This document shows, in pieces, positions 1-5,282 of a stretch of 5,282 nucleotides of DNA. This DNA comes from an uncultured Muribaculaceae bacterium (GTDB lineage Bacteria > Bacteroidota > Bacteroidia > Bacteroidales > Muribaculaceae): assembly GCA_947173755.1 (NCBI GenBank), contig CAMWGM010000124.1:1-5282 (forward strand), read 5' to 3'. The translations under genes were made by a program, and so were the position numbers. The notes under the pieces were generated by a model. It was not told where the DNA came from. It worked only from the letters and a program-made list of their open reading frames with translations, and made no database searches. Within the stretch, counting starts at the first letter, position 1, and each line of letters starts with the position of its first letter.

Positions 1-2
1 TA

Positions 3-98
3 AATAACGCAACCGCCATCGGCGAAGAAGGCGAATCATACTCCAACCTCCACAAGTTATTTGCATTACTCAATCAGCAAAAAATCTCCCAATACTAA
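3..98 (+). CDS. C-terminal end of an unidentified upstream gene (partial)
   Basis: The third forward frame is open from the window edge to a TAA at 96-98, giving 31 residues that look protein-like: an acidic stretch (GEEGES), then an amphipathic leucine-rich segment (LHKLFALLNQQ), ending KISQY. The other two forward frames here also stay open for a while, but their translations are rich in Arg/Pro or Ser/Thr and look random. The piece is too short to assign to a family. An open run of this length arises by chance fairly often, so existence of the gene is only moderately supported. The G+C content is lower than in the genes after 317. The terminator-like inverted repeat at 81-139 begins inside its last codons. 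Confidence 0.45.
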   Translation, partial: NNATAIGEEGESYSNLHKLFALLNQQKISQY

Positions 99-139
99 AG
101 TTCGTCTCATCCATTTTCTGCTAACGTGTGGGAGGTTTT
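81..139 (+). terminator. Terminator-like long-loop inverted repeat
   Basis: The arm AAAATCTCCCA (81-91) can pair with TGGGAGGTTTT (129-139) over 11 positions, with one G-U wobble (T85 with G135). The loop of 37 bases contains the stop codon of the upstream reading frame. An A-run on the left, a GC core and a T-run on the right is the usual shape of an intrinsic terminator and would work in either direction. The long loop and the left arm inside the coding end are unusual, so this is a candidate only. Confidence 0.35.
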
Positions 140-155
140 ACAATTATTGGTGGAT

Positions 156-187
156 ATTGCTGATTTGAAAGATTTTTATTACTTTTG
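156..187 (+). promoter_or_regulatory. Candidate Bacteroidota-type sigma-70 promoter
   Basis: TACTTTTG at 180-187 matches the Bacteroidota -7 consensus TANNTTTG exactly. ATTG at 156-159 matches the -33 element TTTG at three of four bases, with 20 bases between the two. Transcription would start near 193-195, giving a leader of about 120 bases before the ATG at 317. The site lies in the most AT-rich part of the window (about one third G+C between 121 and 240) and is the only good promoter seen ahead of the tightly packed genes, so it may drive the whole run to phoH. Assignment rests on consensus matching only. Confidence 0.5.
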
Positions 188-271
188 CAGATTAAGTGAC
201 CGTTAAAAGAATAATCGGGTGATTTTGTCTTGAAAAGATGAGATTTCGCCCGGGTTAAGGCGGTCGTGAGC

Positions 272-293
272 GCATCTGCCTTAGGGCGGATGT
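272..293 (+). promoter_or_regulatory. Hairpin in the leader of the DUF4199 gene
   Basis: GCATCTGCC (272-280) pairs with GGCGGATGT (285-293) as a nine-pair RNA stem with two G-U wobbles and a four-base loop, TTAG. The stem ends 23 bases before the ATG at 317 and is followed by AAGTTTT. It could be a weak attenuator or an element influencing initiation. The T-run is short and interrupted, so a simple terminator is not convincing. No known riboswitch class is recognised. Confidence 0.4.
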
Positions 294-316
294 AAGTTTT
301 AATGAAAAGTAATTGA

Positions 317-856
317 ATGACAATTGAATCTCCTTACCGTCGCGGGGCTGACGACGGGATGAAATTCGGCCTCTATCTCACGGCGATGTTCGCAGGAGCG
401 CTTTTCAGCAGCCCGGCAGGGCCGGGGGCATGGCTGGCGATGCTACTGATGTTTGCGGCGCCGGTTGTTCTGTGTGTGATGATGGCCGGATACTTCCGCC
501 GCCAGGCCTACAGGGTCGGGTTTGGCGATCTGTGGCTCGACGGGACGCTGACCGTGATTTTCGGTACACTAATCGCGTCGGCTTTCCTGATAGTCTACAT
601 GAAATGGGTCAATCCGGACTTTGTGATCAACCAGCTCAACTCGATCATCGATCTCAACAAGGAACATCCTGATATGGGCCTTGACGCTTATGCCAAGGTC
701 GCCGAGAATCTTATAGCAGATCATACTGTGCCGAGCGCCACGGTCATGGCGGCCAACATGTTGGTGATGATCAGCATGGGTGGCATAATGTTATCGGCCG
801 TGCTCAGTCTGGGACTGCTGCTGCTTGCCCGGCTAAGGGGCAAACGGGCGGCCTGA
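317..856 (+). CDS. DUF4199 family four-helix membrane protein
   Basis: This 179-residue inner-membrane protein has four predicted transmembrane helices at about residues 15-31, 37-57, 76-95 and 141-172. A polar stretch of some 45 residues (about 96-140) lies between helices 3 and 4, and the C-terminus is basic (RLRGKRAA), which suggests a cytoplasmic end. The layout and the segment after helix 3 (YMKWVNPDFV) resemble the DUF4199 family, common in Bacteroidota and without a known function. The start is well fixed: an in-frame TGA at 314-316 directly abuts the ATG, so no upstream start is possible. The next gene, a membrane-bound glycosyltransferase, begins 53 bases later. DUF4199 genes are often found beside such transferases, so a supporting role in lipid-linked sugar handling is possible but is inference. 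An internal ATG at residue 15 is possible but would remove the N-terminal flank of helix 1. Confidence 0.78.
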   Translation: MTIESPYRRGADDGMKFGLYLTAMFAGALFSSPAGPGAWLAMLLMFAAPVVLCVMMAGYFRRQAYRVGFGDLWLDGTLTVIFGTLIASAFLIVYMKWVNPDFVINQLNSIIDLNKEHPDMGLDAYAKVAENLIADHTVPSATVMAANMLVMISMGGIMLSAVLSLGLLLLARLRGKRAA

Positions 857-909
857 CCTTCAAAAAATCCATATCTTTCCACAGCGTAATCCAATACAAT
901 CACTTACAG

Positions 910-1869
910 ATGGACATCTCAGTTGTAGTGCCGTTGTTCAATGAAGCCGACTCGCTGCCCGAGCTGGCTGAATGGATTGACCGCGTGATGGCGGCCAATG
1001 GTTTTTCGTATGAAGTGATTTTTGTCGATGACGGCTCCACCGACGGTTCGTGGGATGTCATCGCCTCTCTGACAGAAAAATTTCCCTCGATGCGCGGCAT
1101 CAGTTTCCGTCGCAACTATGGAAAGTCGCCTGCGCTCAACACCGGCTTCAGGGCCGCTCAAGGAGATGTGGTTATCACGATGGATGCCGATCTTCAGGAC
1201 TCGCCCGACGAGATTCCCGAACTCTACCGCATGATCACCGAGGATGGCTACGATCTCGTCTCGGGCTGGAAGAAGAAGCGCTATGACCCGCTGTCGAAAA
1301 CCATCCCGACCAAACTTTTCAACGCTACGGCCCGAAAAGTGAGCGGAATCAAGAATCTCCACGACTTCAACTGTGGCCTGAAAGCCTATCGAGGAGAGGT
1401 GGTGAAGCATATCGAGGTCTATGGGGACATGCACCGCTATATCCCTTATCTGGCCAAGAACGCAGGTTTCGGAAAAATCGGCGAGAAGGTGGTTCAACAT
1501 CAGGCGCGCAAGTATGGTGTCACGAAATTCGGACTCGACCGCTTCGTCAACGGATATCTCGACCTGGCCACACTCTGGTTCACGGGGAAGTTCGGAGCCA
1601 AGCCGATGCACTTCTTCGGTCTTCTCGGGTCGCTGATGTTCTTCATCGGTCTGGTGGCCGTGATGGTGGTGGGTTTCGGCAAACTCTATGCAGTCTGGGC
1701 CGGACATGCCTACCGCCTGGTGACAGAGTCGCCCTATTTCTTCCTCGCGCTGACAATGATGGTGCTCGGGACGATGCTTTTCCTCACCGGTTTCCTGGGC
1801 GAACTGATCGTGCGCAACTCGGCCGGCCGCAACAATTATGAAATCAAAGACACAATCAATCCCCTATGA
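910..1869 (+). CDS. Family 2 glycosyltransferase, polyprenyl-phosphate sugar synthase type (DPM1/GtrB-like)
   Basis: This 319-residue enzyme has a cytoplasmic GT-A domain and two C-terminal membrane helices. It probably transfers a sugar from a nucleotide donor to a polyprenyl phosphate at the inner face of the membrane. Visible signatures are the N-terminal strand ISVVVPLFNE (3-12), the nucleotide-binding VDDGSTDGS (39-47), the metal-binding DADLQDSP (92-99, DXD at 92-94), SGWKKKR (118-124), NCGLKAYR (154-161) and QARKYGVTKFG (198-208), which corresponds to the RxxGxSK(Y/F) region of GtrB/DPM1 proteins. Helices are at about 233-256 and 277-300. Length and order fit the bacterial DPM1-like branch of GT2. 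The sugar cannot be read from sequence: glucose, mannose, GlcNAc or aminoarabinose-type donors are all possible. ATG 910 places the start right at the first beta strand. There is no clear Shine-Dalgarno sequence. Its TGA overlaps the next start as ATGA, suggesting translational coupling. Confidence 0.92.
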   Translation: MDISVVVPLFNEADSLPELAEWIDRVMAANGFSYEVIFVDDGSTDGSWDVIASLTEKFPSMRGISFRRNYGKSPALNTGFRAAQGDVVITMDADLQDSPDEIPELYRMITEDGYDLVSGWKKKRYDPLSKTIPTKLFNATARKVSGIKNLHDFNCGLKAYRGEVVKHIEVYGDMHRYIPYLAKNAGFGKIGEKVVQHQARKYGVTKFGLDRFVNGYLDLATLWFTGKFGAKPMHFFGLLGSLMFFIGLVAVMVVGFGKLYAVWAGHAYRLVTESPYFFLALTMMVLGTMLFLTGFLGELIVRNSAGRNNYEIKDTINPL

Positions 1870-2399
1870 ATGCATATCCCCAACTATATAAGATAACGGC
1901 CGACCGCTATTCGTGCCGCGGTTATGACACCACACGTCCCGTGAGCGAGGAAATGCTCATGGCTGCCCTCGACCTGGCACGTCTGGCTCCTTCGGCTGTC
2001 AACCGTCAGCCCTGGATGTTCGTCATCGCCGAGACCGAGGCTGAGCGTGAGGCGGTCTGCAAGGCTTATCCACGCGAATGGATCAAGACAGCCCCGGTCT
2101 ACATCGTGGCTTGCGGCGACCACTCGCAGGCATGGCACCGCGGTGCCGACGGGAAGGACCACACCGACATTTATGTGGCCATCGCAGTCAGCCATCTCTG
2201 TCTGGGCGCCACCTCGTTAGGTCTGGCCACTTGCTGGGTGTGCAATTTCGACACCGGCATCATCCGTGAGACCTTCCGTCTGCCCGACTCTCTCGAACCG
2301 ATCGCCATCATACCTCTCGGCTATCCCATAGAGGCTCCTTCGGAACGCCATCCGCTGCGCAAGAGCCTCGATGAGATTGTCCATAAAGGCGCATACTGA
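1866..2399 (+). CDS. Nitroreductase family FMN-dependent oxidoreductase
   Basis: This 177-residue protein belongs to the small single-domain nitroreductases, usually cytoplasmic homodimers that bind FMN and reduce substrates with NAD(P)H. The FMN-phosphate motif RYSCRGY is at residues 14-20. APSAVNRQPW at 41-50 is the conserved segment contacting the flavin. Further family features are the helix with DIYVAIAVSHLCLGA (101-115), GLATCWVCNF (119-128) and the closing strand IIPLGYP (148-154). Length is typical and nothing looks broken. The physiological substrate cannot be predicted, and some relatives act on quinones, enones or halogenated compounds. Its ATG lies inside the stop of the glycosyltransferase gene (ATGA overlap), and its own TGA shares a base with the next ATG (TGATG). 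It therefore sits inside an operon of envelope genes, with no obvious biochemical link to them. Confidence 0.93.
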   Translation: MNAYPQLYKITADRYSCRGYDTTRPVSEEMLMAALDLARLAPSAVNRQPWMFVIAETEAEREAVCKAYPREWIKTAPVYIVACGDHSQAWHRGADGKDHTDIYVAIAVSHLCLGATSLGLATCWVCNFDTGIIRETFRLPDSLEPIAIIPLGYPIEAPSERHPLRKSLDEIVHKGAY

Positions 2400-2926
2400 T
2401 GAGAAAACTTTTCGCCATCCTGATTGTCACTTCAGTAGCCGTGGCCGCGATAGCAGGTCTGGGCGGATGCTCGGTGATCGGATGTACCGAGAACCAGAAT
2501 TCCATTCCTTTGGCCGGATTCTATTCGTCGACCGACGGAAAGGGGATCACCATCGACTCGATCGCCGTGGGAGGTGTCGACGCTCCTGACGATTCACTGC
2601 TTCTCCGGCCCAATCAGCGTGCCGGTCAGGTCTATCTACCGCTGCGTTCCAACAAGCCTTCGACCGCGTTCTATTTCAAGTACAGGCAGAAACTTCTGGC
2701 TGAGCAAGACATAGAGGATGTGATCCTGATCGACTATGAATCGATCCCCTGGTTTGCCTCGGAGGATTGCGGCGCGATGTACTACTATCACATCACTTCG
2801 CTGCAGTATTCGCGCAACATAATCGATTCGGTGGCTATCACGGTGGACGACTCGATCATCCGCAACATTGAGCGCGAATATCTGCGCATCTATTTCCGAA
2901 CCTCGACACCCGACCCTAACTCCTGA
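2399..2926 (+). CDS. DUF6452 family lipoprotein, function unknown
   Basis: This 175-residue protein starts with a lipoprotein signal: basic MRK, a hydrophobic core to about residue 20, and the lipobox LGGC at 21-24, with Cys24 the likely lipidated residue. The mature part contains Cys29 and Cys124, which could form a disulfide. It also has the segments IPLAGFYS (36-43) and GQVYLPLRSN (76-85), a YYYHI stretch (128-132) and alternating hydrophobic strands near the end (LRIYF, 162-166), suggesting a beta-rich fold in the periplasm or at a membrane surface. These features and the gene order (directly before a DUF6048 gene) fit DUF6452, a Bacteroidota family without a known function. Family assignment is from recall of the pattern, so it is less certain than the lipoprotein call. 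The start overlaps the nitroreductase stop by one base. AAAGG about a dozen bases upstream is a weak ribosome-binding candidate. Confidence 0.75.
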   Translation: MRKLFAILIVTSVAVAAIAGLGGCSVIGCTENQNSIPLAGFYSSTDGKGITIDSIAVGGVDAPDDSLLLRPNQRAGQVYLPLRSNKPSTAFYFKYRQKLLAEQDIEDVILIDYESIPWFASEDCGAMYYYHITSLQYSRNIIDSVAITVDDSIIRNIEREYLRIYFRTSTPDPNS

Positions 2927-2934
2927 AGAGCAAA

Positions 2935-3897
2935 ATGATGAAACATGTCAACATATTCGTCATATTTCTGTGGCTGCTGGCAGCCGCGGTGGCTTCGGAG
3001 TCGGCTTCGGCACAGCGTCGCGTGACGCCGGTCAAGTCGCTCGAACCGGGGACGGCGCCTGCTCCCGAGAAACCTGCGGGGCCCGATCTGAGCCACATCG
3101 TCCACATGCACGACGCTCAGGGCAACGTGGTTCTGGTCGATACCGTGACGGGATTGGAGGTTCCTGATACCACGGGGATGCTTCTGCCTGCACCTCCCAA
3201 GATGGAATATCCGCTGCTCTATACGATGACGTTCGGGGTCAATGCGTGGGACGGACTGATGAGAGCCTTCGGCCAGAATTACGGCCTGACCGACGTAATG
3301 GCCGAGATCAATTTCCACAACCGCTATCTGGTCAGCGCGACTGTAGGCGCGGGAATCGCCGATCTCTCGCCGACTGACAAAAACTTCACTTTCAAGGCTC
3401 CCCTCTCACCTTATTTCAAGATCGGGGCTGACTATAACTTCCTCTATAACTCAAATCCTGACTATAAACTGATGTTCGGTGTGCGCTACGGTCTCTCGCC
3501 CTTCCGCTGGAGTCTCGAGGATGTCAGGGTGCCCGATTCTTACTGGCAGGATCCTACGGTCTATTCGCTTCCGACCACTTCGCACACGACGGGCTGGATA
3601 GAAGTGTCGCTCGGCATCAGGGTGCGCATCGTAAGTCAACTGTCTCTCGGCTGGCGCATCATCTATCAGTCGGTGCTCCACGACTCTTCATCACCTCACG
3701 GCTTGCCGATGTATATCCCCGGATTCGGAAAGCGAGGCAATCCGCTCTCGGCCGCTTTCACAATCAGCTGGACCATCCCGTTCCCCTCGAAGGACAAGAA
3801 GGATGATCCTGCAGCCACGAGCCCGGCGTTACCGGATGCTCCGGAACGGGATCTATCAACAGAAACCTCTCCCTCAGAAATAACAGAAAATGATTGA
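2935..3897 (+). CDS. DUF6048 family exported protein, probable outer-membrane beta-barrel
   Basis: This 320-residue protein has a Sec signal peptide with probable cleavage after ASA at 24-26. A proline-rich segment (about 31-55) leads into a beta-rich body (about 92-283) of alternating strands such as YFKIGADYNFLY (160-171), LMFGVRYG (179-186), WIEVSLGIRVRI (221-232) and LSLGWRIIYQ (236-245). The conserved-looking MYIPGFGKRGN (259-269) follows, then a last strand ending in Phe283. The strand pattern and the GADYNFL, GVRYG and YIPGFGK motifs fit DUF6048, a Bacteroidota family of unknown function. Unusually, 37 polar, Pro- and Asp/Glu-rich residues follow the last strand, where many barrels end. 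The gene starts 8 bases after the DUF6452 stop. Two adjacent ATGs (2935 and 2938) are possible starts. Its 3' end overlaps phoH by 8 bases. A small structural or transport role with the DUF6452 lipoprotein is inference. Confidence 0.8.
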   Translation: MMKHVNIFVIFLWLLAAAVASESASAQRRVTPVKSLEPGTAPAPEKPAGPDLSHIVHMHDAQGNVVLVDTVTGLEVPDTTGMLLPAPPKMEYPLLYTMTFGVNAWDGLMRAFGQNYGLTDVMAEINFHNRYLVSATVGAGIADLSPTDKNFTFKAPLSPYFKIGADYNFLYNSNPDYKLMFGVRYGLSPFRWSLEDVRVPDSYWQDPTVYSLPTTSHTTGWIEVSLGIRVRIVSQLSLGWRIIYQSVLHDSSSPHGLPMYIPGFGKRGNPLSAAFTISWTIPFPSKDKKDDPAATSPALPDAPERDLSTETSPSEITEND

Positions 3898-4852
3898 AAG
3901 AATAGTTATCATAGATCAGGTTGACCCCGTGACTTTCTATGGTGTCAACAACTCAAATATGCATCTCATCCGCAACCTCTTCCCGAAGTTGCGTGTGGCG
4001 GCTCGCGGCAGCGTCATCAAGGTGATCGGCGATGATGCCGAGACGGCCGACTTCGAGATGAAGGTCAAGGAACTCGAAGACTACTGCATCAAATATAACA
4101 AACTGACCGAGGATGTGATACTCGACATCGTGAAGGGGAAGGCTCCGGCCGAACCTCATCATGACGACGTGATAATATACGGTCAGAACGGAAAACCTAT
4201 CGCGCCGCGCAACACAAACCAGGCCCTGCTTGTAAAGGCATTCCGCGAGAACGACCTGACGTTTGCCCTCGGACCGGCCGGTACGGGCAAAACCTATATC
4301 GCTATCGCGCTCGCCGTCAAGGCGCTGAAGAACCGCGAGGTACGCAAGATCATCCTTTCGCGTCCGGCCGTCGAGGCGGGCGAGAAACTCGGTTTCCTTC
4401 CCGGCGACATGAAAGACAAGATCGATCCCTATCTGCAACCGCTCTATGATGCGCTGGAGGATATGGTGCCTGCCGTGAAACTCAAGGAATACATGGACAC
4501 CAACGTGATCCAGATCGCTCCGCTGGCTTTCATGCGAGGCCGCACGCTCAACGACGCCGTGATCGTGCTCGACGAGGCGCAGAACACCACCATCCATCAG
4601 ATCAAGATGTTCCTGACACGTCTGGGAACCAACGCCAAGATGATCATCACCGGCGATGCCACACAGATCGACCTGCCCCGCTCGGTGCAGTCAGGTCTTA
4701 TACAGGCTCTGAAGGTGCTCCGCGATGTGCCCGGCATCGGGAAGGTGGAATTCGGCAAGAAAGACATCGTGCGCCATGCCCTGGTGCAGCGAATCGTCGA
4801 GGCCTATGAGCGATTTGACCGCGAGAAGGCCGATCAGGAGACTCAGGAGTAA
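3890..4852 (+). CDS. phoH: PhoH family ATPase (PhoH/YbeZ-like)
   Basis: This 320-residue cytoplasmic P-loop ATPase belongs to the PhoH/YbeZ family, whose members are linked to RNA metabolism, ribosome maturation and, in E. coli, to the endoribonuclease YbeY. The N-terminal part (about 1-85) has the KH-like look of the family (RVAARGSVIKVIGDD, 35-49). The ATPase domain shows Walker A GPAGTGKT at 128-135, SRPAVEAGEKLGFLPGD at 157-173, Walker B VIVLDEAQ at 224-231 and the sensor-like ITGDATQIDLP at 253-263. The basic C-terminal part (about 284-311) is normal for the family, and length is full. The ATG lies 8 bases inside the DUF6048 gene, in an A-rich context without a Shine-Dalgarno sequence, so coupled translation is likely. 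No ybeY-like gene follows in the window. Phosphate regulation is known for E. coli phoH, but nothing here shows a Pho box. Confidence 0.97.
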   Translation: MIERIVIIDQVDPVTFYGVNNSNMHLIRNLFPKLRVAARGSVIKVIGDDAETADFEMKVKELEDYCIKYNKLTEDVILDIVKGKAPAEPHHDDVIIYGQNGKPIAPRNTNQALLVKAFRENDLTFALGPAGTGKTYIAIALAVKALKNREVRKIILSRPAVEAGEKLGFLPGDMKDKIDPYLQPLYDALEDMVPAVKLKEYMDTNVIQIAPLAFMRGRTLNDAVIVLDEAQNTTIHQIKMFLTRLGTNAKMIITGDATQIDLPRSVQSGLIQALKVLRDVPGIGKVEFGKKDIVRHALVQRIVEAYERFDREKADQETQE

Positions 4853-4913
4853 CGAGAGGAAAAACATTGACAATCATATTCACCAAAACATATATCGATA
4901 ATATATAAAAGCC

Positions 4914-5282
4914 ATGCATTACTGGATAGTAATCAACGACAACACTCACGGGCCGATGACCCTTGATGAACTCCTTAAGGTAGAGGGACTGACACCTCAG
5001 ACTCCGGTGTGGTTTGACGGTCTTGCCAATTGGACCACAATCGGCCAGGTGCCAGATCTTCTGGCCAAACTGATGCAACCCCGTCAGGCTGAGGCGCAAC
5101 AGGCCACACCGGTGGCTGCCGTCAGCGCTTATCCTCAGGTCAATCAGGCTTACGGAGCGGCTCAGTCGAGACAGAACGCTGCCCAGAACGACCCGATGCG
5201 TCCGTGTCCTCCCAATCATCTTGTCTGGGCCATCATCGTGACGGTGTGCTGCTGTCTGCCTGCCGGTGTGGCCGCCATAGTC
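4914..5282 (+). CDS. GYF_2 domain protein with CD225/dispanin-like membrane region (5' part, cut by window end)
   Basis: The frame opened by ATG 4914 runs without a stop to the window edge, giving 123 residues. Residues 3-50 form a GYF_2 (DUF4339) domain: YWIVINDNTHGPMTLDEL (3-20), then TPVWFDGLANWTTIG (30-44), with the Trp and Gly-Pro positions of the family. A linker rich in Ala, Gln and Tyr (about 56-96) follows. The sequence then enters PPNHLVWAIIVTVCCCLPAG (99-118), which resembles the first helix and CCxLP motif of CD225/dispanin membrane proteins. A second helix would be expected beyond the window. Bacterial proteins with this fusion are known, and their role is unclear. The GYF_2 part probably binds a peptide or protein and the tail anchors it in the membrane. 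An AT-rich gap of 61 bases separates it from phoH. There is no clear ribosome-binding sequence, only A-rich bases before GCCATG. Confidence 0.85.
   Translation, partial: MHYWIVINDNTHGPMTLDELLKVEGLTPQTPVWFDGLANWTTIGQVPDLLAKLMQPRQAEAQQATPVAAVSAYPQVNQAYGAAQSRQNAAQNDPMRPCPPNHLVWAIIVTVCCCLPAGVAAIV

Noticed and set aside
220..227. TGATTTTG as a second -7 box ahead of the DUF4199 gene
   Set aside because: It misses the conserved A of TANNTTTG and has no TTTG-like element at a suitable distance upstream.
919..1707. A 262-codon open frame on the minus strand opposite the glycosyltransferase
   Set aside because: The translation is His- and Arg-rich with no domain pattern, and the plus strand here carries unmistakable GT2 motifs. 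It is an antisense shadow of biased codon use.
2890..3318. A 142-codon minus-strand frame across the DUF6452-DUF6048 junction
   Set aside because: It lies opposite two well-supported genes, is rich in Arg and His, and has no start context or motif of its own.
3953..4597. A 214-codon open frame on the minus strand opposite phoH
   Set aside because: It is fully antisense to the Walker A and Walker B coding regions and has no family features, so it is taken as a shadow frame.
4867..4902. TTGACA at 4867-4872 followed by TATATC (4891-4896) or GATAAT (4897-4902) as a promoter for the GYF_2 gene
   Set aside because: Spacing is 18 or 24 bases, the -10 matches are poor, and no Bacteroidota TANNTTTG element is present. 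AT-rich sequence gives such hits easily. A promoter here is possible but not supported.
4890..4907. AT-rich imperfect palindrome around ATCGAT before the GYF_2 gene
   Set aside because: The stem would be only A-T pairs with an offset, and such patterns are common in AT-rich gaps. It does not look like a terminator or operator.
4698..5219. A 173-codon minus-strand frame overlapping the phoH end and the GYF_2 gene
   Set aside because: The plus strand codes for PhoH and a clear GYF_2 domain. The minus translation is Ser/Arg-rich and unlike any family I recognise.
1..5282. Search for tRNA or rRNA genes, CRISPR repeats, insertion-sequence ends and toxin-antitoxin or defence genes
   Set aside because: Nothing was seen by reading. 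Coding density is high from 317 to 4852, and the gaps are too short and lack repeat structure for these elements.

Overview
The window looks like an ordinary chromosomal segment from a member of the Bacteroidales. Moderately high G+C in the genes fits Muribaculaceae-type gut bacteria better than Bacteroides itself, but that is an inference from composition and family content. The supporting signs are Bacteroidota-restricted families (DUF4199, DUF6452, DUF6048), a PhoH protein of the Bacteroidota type, a candidate -7 box of the form TANNTTTG, and starts that mostly lack a good Shine-Dalgarno sequence.

Layout. Positions 1-98 probably hold the last 31 codons of an unidentified upstream gene. Positions 99-316 are AT-rich and non-coding. 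They hold a terminator-like inverted repeat, a Bacteroidota-type promoter candidate at 156-187, and a leader of about 120 bases with a hairpin and two tiny start-stop frames. Six forward genes follow: a four-helix DUF4199 membrane protein (317-856), a family 2 polyprenyl-phosphate-type glycosyltransferase (910-1869), a small FMN nitroreductase (1866-2399), a DUF6452 lipoprotein (2399-2926), a DUF6048 exported probable beta-barrel protein (2935-3897) and the PhoH-family ATPase (3890-4852). A 61-base AT-rich gap precedes a seventh gene, cut by the window end, with an N-terminal GYF_2 domain and the beginning of a CD225/dispanin-like membrane region.

How the genes may work together. The five genes from the glycosyltransferase to phoH either overlap (4, 1 and 8 bases) or are 8 bases apart, so they are almost certainly co-transcribed and probably translationally coupled. 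Most of the cluster points to the envelope: membrane protein, lipid-linked sugar synthesis, lipoprotein, exported barrel-like protein. PhoH is a cytoplasmic RNA-related ATPase. No mobile element, CRISPR array, RNA gene or defence system is visible. The least understood part is the DUF6452-DUF6048 pair joined to phoH. I see no convincing evidence of an entirely new system.
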